Of a stretch of DNA of 64,000 bases, positions 18,636-27,642 are shown in pieces. The position numbers and the translations under genes were made by a program. Under the pieces are notes generated by a model. That model did not search any database. It was given only the letters and a program-made list of their open reading frames with translations, and had not been told where the DNA came from. The first letter of the stretch is position 1. Each line of letters starts with the position of its first letter. Source of the DNA: Dyadobacter psychrophilus (GTDB taxonomy: Bacteria > Bacteroidota > Bacteroidia > Cytophagales > Spirosomataceae); NCBI RefSeq assembly GCF_900167945.1, contig NZ_FUZA01000003.1, positions 455,137 to 519,136 of the forward strand. Direction: 5' to 3'.

Positions 18636-19004
18636 TTACCAAACCTGTTCAAGGTCCTTCGCGGAATATTTGTGGTTTCTCTCAACGAAAACGGAGTCTT
18701 TGGCTTCGCGCTTCAATGCTAACGGGTTTTTCTTGCCCAATTTGGCGATAGCAGCAACCGGAAAAAGAATCACAAAGAATACAAGCGACAACAGGATCCT
18801 CCCGTTTATTGCACCCAAAATTTCCGCAATCTTGTACCAGCCTTTCACGATCAGGTCTCCTGCTGCTGGAATTGCAATGCTCAACACGCCAATAACAGCC
18901 GCTGCGATAAGGAAATAAGGATATTGTGATTTGAAAATAAAATACAGAACCACTAAACCGGTAACGATGACCAATTGTGCTTTGGCCTTATCTGATTCAC
19001 TCAT
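18636..19004 (-). CDS. SxtJ-like small membrane protein
   Basis: A 122-residue protein with three or four hydrophobic helices (LVIVTGLVVLYFIF, YFLIAAAVIGVLSIAIPA, ILLSLVFFVILFPVAAIAKL) and a charged C-terminal tail (NPLALKREAKDSVFVERNHKYS). The helix pattern and the NPLxLKR-type tail match the SxtJ family, named after a saxitoxin-cluster protein of unknown function. It is the last gene of the minus-strand module carbamoyltransferase, SGNH hydrolase, DUF5989, SxtJ, and is followed by a terminator. Its role is probably structural or in membrane localisation of the modifying enzymes; this is inference. Confidence 0.8.
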   Translation of the reverse strand: MSESDKAKAQLVIVTGLVVLYFIFKSQYPYFLIAAAVIGVLSIAIPAAGDLIVKGWYKIAEILGAINGRILLSLVFFVILFPVAAIAKLGKKNPLALKREAKDSVFVERNHKYSAKDLEQVW

Positions 19005-19026
19005 TTTGAATATTGGGGATAATTAA

Positions 19027-19053
19027 ATGCAGTGGCTTTTGAAACCACTGCAT
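19027..19053 (-). terminator. Intercistronic hairpin between the DUF5989 and SxtJ-like genes
   Basis: A perfect 9-bp stem ATGCAGTGG/CCACTGCAT with a 9-nt loop lies between the two small genes. On the minus strand it is followed by TTTAATTAT, a weak T-tract. It may attenuate transcription or protect mRNA ends and thus set a different level for the last gene. Confidence 0.55.
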
Positions 19054-19082
19054 ATCTGAAAAAGTCTAATCGATCGGGTAAA

Positions 19083-19232
19083 CTAGAATAGGGTGTAAAT
19101 AAACGGAGCAACCGCTGAACCTCCACCGATAACAATCAGAACACCGATAAGTAGTAAAACGACAATCACAGGAGCCAACCACCATTTCTTACGCTCCTTC
19201 ATAAAGGCAAACAAGTCTGTCAAAAAATCCAT
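19083..19232 (-). CDS. DUF5989-family (SxtK-like) 49-aa membrane protein
   Basis: A 49-residue open frame from an ATG at 19232 to a TAG at 19083. It has an N-terminal amphipathic part (MDFLTDLFAFMKERKKWWLAP) and one transmembrane helix (VIVVLLLIGVLIVIGGGSAV), ending APFIYTLF. The pattern FMKERKKWWLxP followed by a glycine-rich helix end and APFIYxLF is characteristic of DUF5989, whose saxitoxin-cluster relative is SxtK. It lies between the SGNH hydrolase and SxtJ-like genes, where the family is expected. Confidence 0.88.
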   Translation of the reverse strand: MDFLTDLFAFMKERKKWWLAPVIVVLLLIGVLIVIGGGSAVAPFIYTLF

Positions 19233-19305
19233 TTCTTTTGTTGTTTTTTATTTCAAAGATAAATATTTCAATATTTTTTTAAACTATATTCCAATTATAT
19301 TATTG

Positions 19306-20427
19306 TTAAGGCTTCTTCATGGCTTCTGTAAGCCTGTCGGCAATGAGCTTGTTTAATGTAGCGCTGCCGTGCCCATCGTTTTTGCCAACAACGCGTTCCT
19401 TTTCCGGAATTTTCAAAACACCATCATTTATGCCCACAACGGTTACGCCTTTTGATCGCAAATAATCTTCAACAGGCTTGGTATAACCTGCACTTTTATC
19501 CACCTGGAATAGAAAGGGAATGAAAACTGCATACATTTTAGCGCCAGTGCTATCGCGGTAATCGATCATTTTTGAAAGATCTCTCAGATGCGCATTGAGC
19601 ACTGTTGTGTCGGTGTAAGCGGTTTGAACGAACTTCTCAAATGTGCTGAAACCTGTGTGCGGCAATTGCCAGTAAATGAAGTTGGGCAGATAAAAACGCT
19701 TTACCAATGTTGCCATCGGGCCTTTCAAGTCAGCATAAGGTTCTGCTCCTGACAGAGAAAGTCCTTTTTCGCGACCTACCTTTTCGATGTCATTGGGGAA
19801 ATATTCGAGAACAATGACATCCGGTTTCACCGGAAATTCTTCAAGTCTTTTCGCTTCGTCACGCGTATCGGCACCAGACATTCCCAAATTGTAAACAGAA
19901 TGTTTGTCGGCTCCCAGTGAAGCTTCCAATTGATTCGAAAACCGTTCATTCACATCTTTCAAACCATGACCCGCTGCGAATGAATCGCCAATAACCAGGA
20001 TCTGCTTTTTACCTTGCTCTTCTTTGATTTCCTTATCGTGGTAACCCAGTGAATTGATTGGTTTCCAATATTTTTCCCACCAAATCTGCGAAGCTTTGGA
20101 AAGCACGCCCTCGTGGCTTTGAGGGATGTACATGAAAATAATTTCAAGGAAAATAAGCGTTACGATCAGCGGAACAGTGATTGTGACAATGTTAGCCAAA
20201 ATCCCTTTCGCTTTGCTTTTGACAACGCCGTAATAGAAGATCCTGAGTATTTCAATGACAAAAAGAAACCAGAAGGCAAACTTCGCAAGCCGGACATACC
20301 AGCTGTCTGCTTGCGGAAATCCTGGATAATCAAATTTGATCTCGAACTTATCGGGATAAAACAGGAATATGAATAATAAGCCAAGAAATAAAATGCGAAT
20401 TACGCTTGTAACTATTTTAGAAGTCAT
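19306..20427 (-). CDS. Membrane-anchored SGNH/GDSL hydrolase
   Basis: A 373-residue protein with three N-terminal transmembrane segments (up to about residue 115) and a C-terminal SGNH domain. The catalytic Ser is in ILVIGDSFAAGHGL, the block II Gly in YNLGMSGADTRDE, the block III Asn in EYFPNDIE, and the closing Asp/His in GKNDGHGSATLNKLIADRL. It lies 28 bp after the carbamoyltransferase gene in the same orientation. It probably acts as an acyl esterase or transferase on the same envelope product as the carbamoyltransferase. Confidence 0.85.
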   Translation of the reverse strand: MTSKIVTSVIRILFLGLLFIFLFYPDKFEIKFDYPGFPQADSWYVRLAKFAFWFLFVIEILRIFYYGVVKSKAKGILANIVTITVPLIVTLIFLEIIFMYIPQSHEGVLSKASQIWWEKYWKPINSLGYHDKEIKEEQGKKQILVIGDSFAAGHGLKDVNERFSNQLEASLGADKHSVYNLGMSGADTRDEAKRLEEFPVKPDVIVLEYFPNDIEKVGREKGLSLSGAEPYADLKGPMATLVKRFYLPNFIYWQLPHTGFSTFEKFVQTAYTDTTVLNAHLRDLSKMIDYRDSTGAKMYAVFIPFLFQVDKSAGYTKPVEDYLRSKGVTVVGINDGVLKIPEKERVVGKNDGHGSATLNKLIADRLTEAMKKP

Positions 20428-20455
20428 TTGTGTATGTTACTGATATTCAGGGCTA

Positions 20456-22318
20456 TTAATCCAGAACGAATTCTTCTTTCCAGTTGTCCTTTTCAAGCCA
20501 TTCCGGCTGTTGTCTTTTGTCAAAAATGAAGTTACCAACCACGAGATAATCCATTTCTGTACGCATGAAACAGCGGTAAGCATCATTTGGCGTGCAAACG
20601 ATCGGTTCTCCGCGAACGTTGAAACTGGTGTTCACGATAACCGCATAGCCTGTAAGCGCCTTGAAAGAATCGATGAGCTCGTAATAACGCGGGTTGGTTT
20701 CCTTGTGAACCGTCTGGATACGCGCCGAATAGTCAATGTGCGTAATCGAAGGAAGATCTGAACGCTCGAAATAAAGCTTTTCACGCAGGTCCATTGCTCC
20801 GTAATTGGCAGGAACAGGTTTGCGCCTTGCTTCTGCAACCGGGTGTACGAGCAGCATATAAGGGGAAATGCCATCGTAATCAAAGTACTCAGCGCAATCC
20901 TCGGCCAAAACAGATGGTGCAAATGGCCTGAACGACTCGCGGTATTTGATTTTCAGGTTCAGTTTTTTCTGCATTTCGGCATTTCGGGGATCTCCCAAAA
21001 TGCTTCTTCCGCCCAATGCGCGCGGCCCGAATTCCATCCTCCCCTGAATCCAGCCCACGACATTCCCTTCGGAAAGCAATTTGGCTGCGTCAACGGAAAG
21101 GTCTTTGAAATTCTCGTAGTGCGTGTAAACCGCTTTGTATTTTTTGGCGGTTAATGCCACATCGAGATCGGAGAATGTTGGCCCAAGATAAGAACCTCTC
21201 ATGGCATCTGCCTTCCAGGTGATCTTTCTTTCCTGACCGAAGAAAATATGATATGCAGCTTGTGCAGCACCTAATGCACCGCCGGCATCGCCAGCAGCTG
21301 GCTGTATAAAAATATCCTTAAAAATATTGGCTTTCTGCAACTTACCATTCGAAACGCAGTTCAATGCAACACCGCCAGCCATACATAAGTAATCTGCGCC
21401 AGTAAGGCGTTTTGCCTCTTTTGCCATTCGGATCACTGCTTCTTCTGTGATGTTTTGAATGGCGAGCCCGAGGTTGCAATGTACAGGTTCAAGAGCGTCT
21501 TCCGGTCTTCTGGTTTTAAAACCGAAAAGCGCTTCCCATTTATCTTCATTAACCATTTTCAGACCGGTAGCGTAATCAAAGTAGTCCTGATTCAGCCAAA
21601 CGGAACCGTCTTCTTTCAATTCAATGAGATCTTTGAGAATAATTTCCTCGTATTTTTTAATATCAGGAGAAGTCGGGTTGCCGTAAGGGGCCAATCCCAT
21701 TAATTTATACTCTCCTGAATTAACCCGGAATCCAAGAAAATAAGTGAATGCAGAGTATAAAAGCCCTAATGAATGCGGGAATCTCAGTTCTTTTAAAATG
21801 CTGATATCCTTTCCTTCTCCCAAACAAATGGAAGCGGTCGCCCATTCACCAACGCCATCAATGGTAAGAATGGCCGATTTTTCAAATGGTGAAGGATAAT
21901 AGGCACTTGCCGCGTGCGACAGGTGATGTTCAGGGAATAGAAGCTTTACTTTTTTCTTTTTATCATAACCCAATTTCACCAGCTCTTCGTTGATCAGACG
22001 CTTTAAAAACATCTTTTCTTTGATCCAGACCGGCATTGCAGTTAAGAATGACCTCACTCCTTTCGGTGCGAAGGCATAATAAGTTTCGAGAAGTCTTTCG
22101 AATTTCAGAAGTGGTTTGTCGTAGAAAACGATCGCGTCCAGTTCATTTAGGGTTAATCCGCCATATTCCAGGCAAAATCTTACGGCTTCGGAAGGGAAAC
22201 CCGGATCGTGTTTTTTTCGGGTAAAGCGCTCTTCCTGCGCCGCTGCAACAATTTCTCCATTATCAATAAGGGCCGCTGCCGAGTCATGATAAAAAGCTGA
22301 AATACCTAGAATTTTCAT
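20456..22318 (-). CDS. Carbamoyltransferase (NodU/CmcH/SxtI family)
   Basis: A 620-residue enzyme of the NodU/CmcH family that makes an O-carbamoyl product from carbamoyl phosphate via carbamoyl-AMP. The N-terminal Kae1-like domain begins MKILGISAFYHDSAAALI and contains EERFTRKKHD, HHLSHAASAYY, ILTIDGVGEWAT and MAGGVALNCVSNGKL. The C-terminal YrdC-like domain contains GRMEFGPRALGGRSILGDPR and RESFRPFAPSVL. All recognisable motifs are intact and the length is usual (570-620). It heads the operon with SGNH, DUF5989 and SxtJ-like genes. A -7-like TAGCTTTG (22474-22467) lies upstream without a good -33. The acceptor (sugar, lipid or other) is unknown. Confidence 0.95.
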   Translation of the reverse strand: MKILGISAFYHDSAAALIDNGEIVAAAQEERFTRKKHDPGFPSEAVRFCLEYGGLTLNELDAIVFYDKPLLKFERLLETYYAFAPKGVRSFLTAMPVWIKEKMFLKRLINEELVKLGYDKKKKVKLLFPEHHLSHAASAYYPSPFEKSAILTIDGVGEWATASICLGEGKDISILKELRFPHSLGLLYSAFTYFLGFRVNSGEYKLMGLAPYGNPTSPDIKKYEEIILKDLIELKEDGSVWLNQDYFDYATGLKMVNEDKWEALFGFKTRRPEDALEPVHCNLGLAIQNITEEAVIRMAKEAKRLTGADYLCMAGGVALNCVSNGKLQKANIFKDIFIQPAAGDAGGALGAAQAAYHIFFGQERKITWKADAMRGSYLGPTFSDLDVALTAKKYKAVYTHYENFKDLSVDAAKLLSEGNVVGWIQGRMEFGPRALGGRSILGDPRNAEMQKKLNLKIKYRESFRPFAPSVLAEDCAEYFDYDGISPYMLLVHPVAEARRKPVPANYGAMDLREKLYFERSDLPSITHIDYSARIQTVHKETNPRYYELIDSFKALTGYAVIVNTSFNVRGEPIVCTPNDAYRCFMRTEMDYLVVGNFIFDKRQQPEWLEKDNWKEEFVLD

Positions 22319-22544
22319 TTACCTAATTAATAATTTACCACTACGAACGCTTCCGGAGACATTTAAACCAGATGGCAATAGTGTGTTTTCCTGAACAAAA
22401 CCTTTTATATTTTTGATTATCAATATCTTACAGAAAACCAATTGCACTATACCCTTAAATTGACGACAAAGCTAGCAAAAGTTGACACAAGTTAGGTATT
22501 ATACATATTTACAAAAAAGAGAACAATCCAGCGGTCTTATGATT

Positions 22545-23582
22545 TTATCGGATAAGCTTACTGGATACAACGAAGTTTGAAAGTGCTTTGGCAAAACGCT
22601 GAGCACCCGGTTCACTGAGATGGCATACGTCACAGAACATGGCCGAATCCTTTGGCATGGCTGCTGGCATATCAAAAAAATAGGTTTTCTGAGCATTATG
22701 GACCCTTTCGAGCATTGCATTGTGCACGCTAATCCCCTTCACGACATTCTCGGGTTTCCCCCAGGTGGTTACCGGTGATACTATATAACATGGTGTAAAA
22801 TACTTTTTATCAACCGGTTCGCCGGTAAGTGTAACATCTTTCGGAAAAAACGAGGCGTACTTCACCAATAACAACGGGTCGTGTTTCTCATTGGCCAGGC
22901 TTGCGATGGCATTTATGTTATCATAATAAGGCACGGCAGTTTTAATGTCCTTACCAAATACGGCGTAATTCGGGTCTACCTGCTCGTTGCTGATATAATT
23001 CCGGCGTGCCAGTTTATCCTTTACGCTTTTGAACAAATAGTGCACCGCATAAGGCATAACAGTAACATTCATTTCCGGGTGTTTGAGCAATAGATTTATC
23101 TCATCATACCATTTGATATGGCTGTAATCCGCATAAAACAAATCTGACGAAATGTTATTGGCGCGGTTCTCATTGATCGCTTCGTAATAGATCACCAAAT
23201 CATAGTGCTGTTTTTTTAACAAATTGTATTTGACCATGTTATCCCGCGAATTATGACCAGGCATGGCAACATTAAAAAAGTTGAATTTCCTGACATTCGG
23301 ATAAGCTTTTTGAAACAATGTATCAAGCCGCAATTCCAACCTGGACCAATGTGTGTTCACCACCGACCCTCCCATAATGAGAATGTTGCGCGTATCACCT
23401 CCCCGCTCGACCACAGCCTGTTCCATAGGTTCGATAAACGGGTAATATTTCTTTTCCAGATAGCGCGCAGGAAGGAGAAAAGGATAGCCAAAAAGGCAAA
23501 GTGCACATCTGAAAACCAATTCTGAAAACACAAAAAACAACACTGCTAACGTTAGCGAAAGATATACTTTTCGGGAGGACAT
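22545..23582 (-). CDS. SGNH-like membrane-anchored protein, paralog 1
   Basis: A 345-residue protein with an N-terminal signal anchor (LSLTLAVLFFVFSELVF) and a lumenal SGNH-like domain. A Ser occurs in ILIMGGSVVNTHWS, a Gly in FFNVAMPGHNS, an Asn in YYEAINENRAN, and the terminal Asp-x-x-His in MFCDVCHLSEPGAQRFAKAL. Catalytic residues look present, but the GGSV motif differs from the usual GDS. It is clearly homologous along its full length to the next gene upstream (23680-24717). Both precede the carbamoyltransferase operon on the same strand. It probably acts on cell-surface glycans or lipids. Confidence 0.78.
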   Translation of the reverse strand: MSSRKVYLSLTLAVLFFVFSELVFRCALCLFGYPFLLPARYLEKKYYPFIEPMEQAVVERGGDTRNILIMGGSVVNTHWSRLELRLDTLFQKAYPNVRKFNFFNVAMPGHNSRDNMVKYNLLKKQHYDLVIYYEAINENRANNISSDLFYADYSHIKWYDEINLLLKHPEMNVTVMPYAVHYLFKSVKDKLARRNYISNEQVDPNYAVFGKDIKTAVPYYDNINAIASLANEKHDPLLLVKYASFFPKDVTLTGEPVDKKYFTPCYIVSPVTTWGKPENVVKGISVHNAMLERVHNAQKTYFFDMPAAMPKDSAMFCDVCHLSEPGAQRFAKALSNFVVSSKLIR

Positions 23583-23679
23583 GCGGAGATACTATGACTA
23601 TACAAGCAGTATAATTATGAAATATCTTCGTATAATGAAACATCATTAACATAAATGTATTCTAGTATTTACTGAAAGG

Positions 23680-24717
23680 TTATTCTACGAGCTTAGAATC
23701 AATAATATACGTTGCCAGGCTATTCGAAAATTTTTGCGCGCCTCTTTCACTAACATGGCAAACATCGCAAAAAAGGCTCCCATCCTGAGGCATATTCCCG
23801 GCCATATCTAAGAAATGAGCCTTGCTCTTTTTTGCCAGATCCGTCAAAATCCGGTTATGTACTTCTATGCCTTTTTTCACATAATCTGCCTCGCCCCAAA
23901 TCGTTACGGGAGACGCATAATGGCAGCCTGCAAAATGATCCATATCCTTCTGTTCGCCCGTCAGCTTCACGCCTTTGGGAAAATAGGAAGCATAACTGAT
24001 CAAGAGTAATTCGTCCCCGCGCTTCCTGGAAAGATCAATGAGGCCACGAAGGTTTTTTTGGTAAGAAGGACCCGTTTTAATGCTGGCACCAAATTTCGCA
24101 AACCCCGGATCCACCTGCTCCCGGCTTGCATATATTTTTCTGGTCATTTTGTCCCTTATTGCCCTCATTGCGAGATCAAAAACGTAAGGGACTACGGTAA
24201 TGTTGATTTCCGGATGCGCTTGCAGAAGATATATGTCGCAATACCATTTAATATGCGCATAATCCGATCGGAAATCTACGCCTGGAATGCAATTAGCACG
24301 GTTTTCATTAATTGCCTCATAATAAATGACCAGATCAAACCGCTTGTCTTCAAGCAATTTGTATTTGATCAGATTATCCAGGGATGTATGACCGGCGGCG
24401 GCTGTGTTGTAAAAAGCAAACTTTTTTGCTTTGCCATATTTCTTACTCAAGATTGTGTCCAGCCGGACTTCCATGTTGGACCATGGCGTGCTGATCACCG
24501 ATCCGCCTAGAATAAGAACATCCTGAATATCATCATCATTCCGAATTTCTTTGCCGATCATTTCCTTGATCGTGGGATAGAAACCGGAATACAGATAATC
24601 ACCTGGTTTTAACAGCGGATAGCCATAACACATTAACGCTATCCTGAGACCTATTTCAGTGACAACGAAGAGAATAACAAAGAAAATTAACGAAAAGAGG
24701 AACGGACGCCAGCTCAT
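23680..24717 (-). CDS. SGNH-like membrane-anchored protein, paralog 2
   Basis: A 345-residue protein with the same length and layout as its neighbour: N-terminal anchor (FLFSLIFFVILFVVTEIGL), VLILGGSVISTPWS, YNTAAAGHTSLDN, YYEAINENRAN and LFCDVCHVSERGAQKFSNSL. Shared rare words such as YYEAINENRAN and YAHIKWY versus YSHIKWY show a tandem duplication. The 97-bp gap between the copies contains no other gene. Function is as uncertain as for the first copy. Confidence 0.78.
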   Translation of the reverse strand: MSWRPFLFSLIFFVILFVVTEIGLRIALMCYGYPLLKPGDYLYSGFYPTIKEMIGKEIRNDDDIQDVLILGGSVISTPWSNMEVRLDTILSKKYGKAKKFAFYNTAAAGHTSLDNLIKYKLLEDKRFDLVIYYEAINENRANCIPGVDFRSDYAHIKWYCDIYLLQAHPEINITVVPYVFDLAMRAIRDKMTRKIYASREQVDPGFAKFGASIKTGPSYQKNLRGLIDLSRKRGDELLLISYASYFPKGVKLTGEQKDMDHFAGCHYASPVTIWGEADYVKKGIEVHNRILTDLAKKSKAHFLDMAGNMPQDGSLFCDVCHVSERGAQKFSNSLATYIIDSKLVE

Positions 24718-24816
24718 TACGACAATAAGCCGATACGTAAATGTTTGTTAAAAAGAATAATCTCCTTTTAGCTGTATCGGTTTTGCCATATACGAGCAGC
24801 AACTGGATTTGGATTT

Positions 24817-25203
24817 TTAAACAATAATTTTTGTTGGTTTATGATGCTCGTCGAGCGCTACGAAGGTAAAAATTCCGGTTACGGCTTTCTCACGACCCTC
24901 TTCGTACATTTTCTCAACAAAAATATCCACCCGCACTTTCATACTCGTGTTACCAACTGTTTCTACACGACCCACAAGTTCAATAATGGTTCCGGCTGGT
25001 ATGGGATGAGTAAAATCAATGCGGTCGGAGGACACTGTGACACAGCGTAATCTTGAAAAACGTGTCGCTGCAATGAACGCAACTTCGTCCATCATGGATA
25101 ATGCCGTTCCGCCAAAAAGAGTGTCGTAATGATTGGTATTATTGGGAAATACGGTTTTGAAAACGCGTGCTTCCGAGGTAAGTATCTTTTCTTCTAATGT
25201 CAA
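24817..25203 (-). CDS. Acyl-CoA thioesterase (hotdog fold, YciA/BACH type)
   Basis: A 128-residue single hotdog-domain protein. Segments NHYDTLFGGTALSMMDEVAFIAA, SSDRIDFTHPIPAGTIIELVGRV and VGNTSMKVRVDIFVE match cytoplasmic acyl-CoA hydrolases of the YciA/cytosolic long-chain acyl-CoA hydrolase group; the Asn-His and Asp of the active site lie in the first two segments. Substrate chain length cannot be deduced. It is downstream of metE but a strong terminator separates the two. Confidence 0.9.
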   Translation of the reverse strand: MTLEEKILTSEARVFKTVFPNNTNHYDTLFGGTALSMMDEVAFIAATRFSRLRCVTVSSDRIDFTHPIPAGTIIELVGRVETVGNTSMKVRVDIFVEKMYEEGREKAVTGIFTFVALDEHHKPTKIIV

Positions 25204-25232
25204 AATCGTGATGTTTTTATTTTGGCAAATGT

Positions 25233-25266
25233 AAAAAAAGAGTCAGGAATTGTTTGTCCCTGACTC
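25233..25266 (-). terminator. Rho-independent terminator of metE
   Basis: On the minus strand the perfect 8-bp stem GAGTCAGG/CCTGACTC with an 11-nt loop is followed by seven T residues. It starts 14 bp after the metE stop. Confidence 0.87.
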
Positions 25267-25279
25267 TCATCAACCTGAT

Positions 25280-27607
25280 CTAGTGCACTGCCGAAACAGA
25301 TTCCCGAAGGATATTAGCAGCGGCGATCATGTTTTGCAATGCAGCGTCAGTTTCCGGCCACCTACGGGTTTTGAGGCCGCAATCCGGATTAATCCAAAGG
25401 TTTCTGGCCGGAATCACTTTCAATGCTTTTTCCAGTAAAACGATCATTTCATCTACCGTAGGCACGCTCGGCGAGTGAATGTCGTAAACACCCGGGCCAA
25501 TTTCATTGGGATAATTGAAATTGGCAAAAGCATCCAGCAGCTCCATTTGTGAGCGCGACGTTTCAATTGTGATCACGTCCGCGTCCATGGCGGCAATGGA
25601 CCCAATAATGTCGTTGAACTCGGAATAGCACATGTGCGTGTGGATCTGGGTCTGGTCTGCAACGCCGGCTGCGCTTAACCGGAAGGCGTCTACGGCCCAT
25701 TTCAGATAATCATTCCATGCATATTTACGCAACGGCAAGCCTTCCCGAATGGCCGGTTCGTCAATTTGAATGACCTTAATGCCTGCTTTTTCAAGATCAA
25801 CCACTTCGTCGCGGATAGCAAGCCCGATCTGGAATGCCGTTTCTTTTCTCGGCTGATCGTCGCGCACGAATGACCATTGCAAAATGGTTACCGGGCCTGT
25901 TAACATGCCTTTCACCGGCTTTTCAGAGTTTGCCTGCGCAAATGCCGACCATTTTACAGTCATTGCTTCCGGACGTTCCACATCTCCGAATATGACTGGC
26001 GGTTTTACACAGCGGCTGCCATAACTCTGCACCCAGCCATTCTGCATAAAGACAAAGCCCGACAAGCTTTCACCAAAATATTCCACCATATCATTCCGCT
26101 CAAATTCGCCATGCACCAGGACATCGATTCCCAGCTTTTCCTGCCAGCGCAACGATTCAACGATTTCCTCCTTAATCCTGGCTTCATATGCTTCAACCGT
26201 CAATGTTCCCTTTTTCAAATTCGCTCTTAATTGACGCACTTCATCCGTTTGCGGAAATGAGCCGATTGTAGTGGAAGGAAATAATGGCAGTTTTAATTTT
26301 TCAAGCTGAATGGCCTGGCGAACCGGAAAGGCATTTTGTCTTGCGAAATCACTTTCCTTCACACTTTGCACACGCGCCTTCACGGCCGGTTTGTGAATAA
26401 GCGGCGAATTTTTTCTGGTTTTAATGGCTTGCTGATTGGCAATAAAAGCTTCATCAGCGCGCCAATTTGTTGTTGCAAGCCGCTTAACGGTTACCACTTC
26501 TTCTAATTTCTGCTTTGCAAAAGCCATCCAGCTCTTTATTTCCGACGTCAGCACTGCTTCATTATTTTCCAATTCCAAATCCTGGGGACTGTGCAGCAAT
26601 GAAGAGGAAGGCGCTATCATCACGCGATTTTCCCCCAAGACTTTGACAGCACTTTTGATAAAATCCAGTGACTTTTGGAAATCATTTTTCCAGATATTTC
26701 TGCCGTCCACAATGCCCAGCGAGAGTTTTTTGGCAGAAGTCACAAAATCCTGATCAGCGAGGATCTGCGGCAATGTTCCTGCGCATCTTGTAAGGTCAAT
26801 GTGCAATGCGTCAATGTTCAGACTTGTTGCCGTGGCCAGATTATCTTCCAAAGCACCGAAATAAGACGTTACCATCACTTTCAATTTGGGCAAAGCTTCA
26901 CGGATCTGTTTATATGCGCTTTTTAATGCTAATTTATCCTTATCCGCAAGATCCAAAACCAGCGCCGGTTCGTCCAGCTGCACCCATTCCGCTCCCCTTG
27001 AGGCTAGCTCTTTCAAAACAGATATATATATGGGCAAGAGGTTATCCAGCAAGTCAATTCTCTCAAAACCCGCTTCTTTCTCCTTTCCTGATAACAAATA
27101 AGTAACGGGCCCAACCAGAACAGGTTTGGTCAGAATTCCTTTTTGAAGGGCATCTTCAAATTCAAGAACAATCTTATCGGAATAGCGGCTGAACTTTTGA
27201 TTTTTGGTAAACTCCGGCACCAGGTAATGATAGTTTGTATCAAACCATTTGGTCATTTCCATGGCTTTAATGTCCAAGCCGTCACGTTGTACACCGCGCG
27301 CCATGGCGTAATAGAGATCCAGCTCGCGGTTGGACTTGCCATCGATCAGCTGGTGATAGCGTTCGGGAATGGCACCAGCCATTAATGATGTGTCCAGAAC
27401 GTGGTCATACAAGGAGAAATCATTGGAAGGGATCAGATCCAGACCTGCATTTTTTTGCGTTTCCCAGTTCTGATGGCGGATTTTACGGGCTACTTTTTGG
27501 AGCTCTTCCCTGTCGATTTTTCCAGCCCAAAACTGTTCACTGGCTTTTTTTAATTCGCGATTACTCCCCACGCGTGGGTAACCAAGATTGTGTGATAACA
27601 TAACCAT
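25280..27607 (-). CDS. metE: Cobalamin-independent methionine synthase
   Basis: A 775-residue enzyme that methylates homocysteine with 5-methyltetrahydropteroyl-triglutamate. It has two barrel domains: the N-terminal half starts LGYPRVGSNRELKKASEQFW; the C-terminal half starts FPSTTIGSFPQTDEVRQLR. Zinc ligands are in IHTHMCYSEF (His and Cys), the Glu near IDEPAIREGLPL and the last Cys in INPDCGLKTRRW. Length is typical (750-780). The start may be the ATG at 27607 or another ATG at 27601. A structured leader lies upstream. Having both metE and metH usually means that metE is repressed when B12 is available. Confidence 0.97.
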   Translation of the reverse strand: MVMLSHNLGYPRVGSNRELKKASEQFWAGKIDREELQKVARKIRHQNWETQKNAGLDLIPSNDFSLYDHVLDTSLMAGAIPERYHQLIDGKSNRELDLYYAMARGVQRDGLDIKAMEMTKWFDTNYHYLVPEFTKNQKFSRYSDKIVLEFEDALQKGILTKPVLVGPVTYLLSGKEKEAGFERIDLLDNLLPIYISVLKELASRGAEWVQLDEPALVLDLADKDKLALKSAYKQIREALPKLKVMVTSYFGALEDNLATATSLNIDALHIDLTRCAGTLPQILADQDFVTSAKKLSLGIVDGRNIWKNDFQKSLDFIKSAVKVLGENRVMIAPSSSLLHSPQDLELENNEAVLTSEIKSWMAFAKQKLEEVVTVKRLATTNWRADEAFIANQQAIKTRKNSPLIHKPAVKARVQSVKESDFARQNAFPVRQAIQLEKLKLPLFPSTTIGSFPQTDEVRQLRANLKKGTLTVEAYEARIKEEIVESLRWQEKLGIDVLVHGEFERNDMVEYFGESLSGFVFMQNGWVQSYGSRCVKPPVIFGDVERPEAMTVKWSAFAQANSEKPVKGMLTGPVTILQWSFVRDDQPRKETAFQIGLAIRDEVVDLEKAGIKVIQIDEPAIREGLPLRKYAWNDYLKWAVDAFRLSAAGVADQTQIHTHMCYSEFNDIIGSIAAMDADVITIETSRSQMELLDAFANFNYPNEIGPGVYDIHSPSVPTVDEMIVLLEKALKVIPARNLWINPDCGLKTRRWPETDAALQNMIAAANILRESVSAVH

Positions 27608-27642
27608 TCGTGTTTAAGAGTTAGTAAAAACCCTGTGAAACA

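Noticed and set aside
20456..22318. tRNA t6A synthesis protein (TsaD/YrdC fusion)
   Set aside because: The domain order and the RALGGRSILGDPR block are those of NodU/CmcH carbamoyltransferases, and the operon partners support this.
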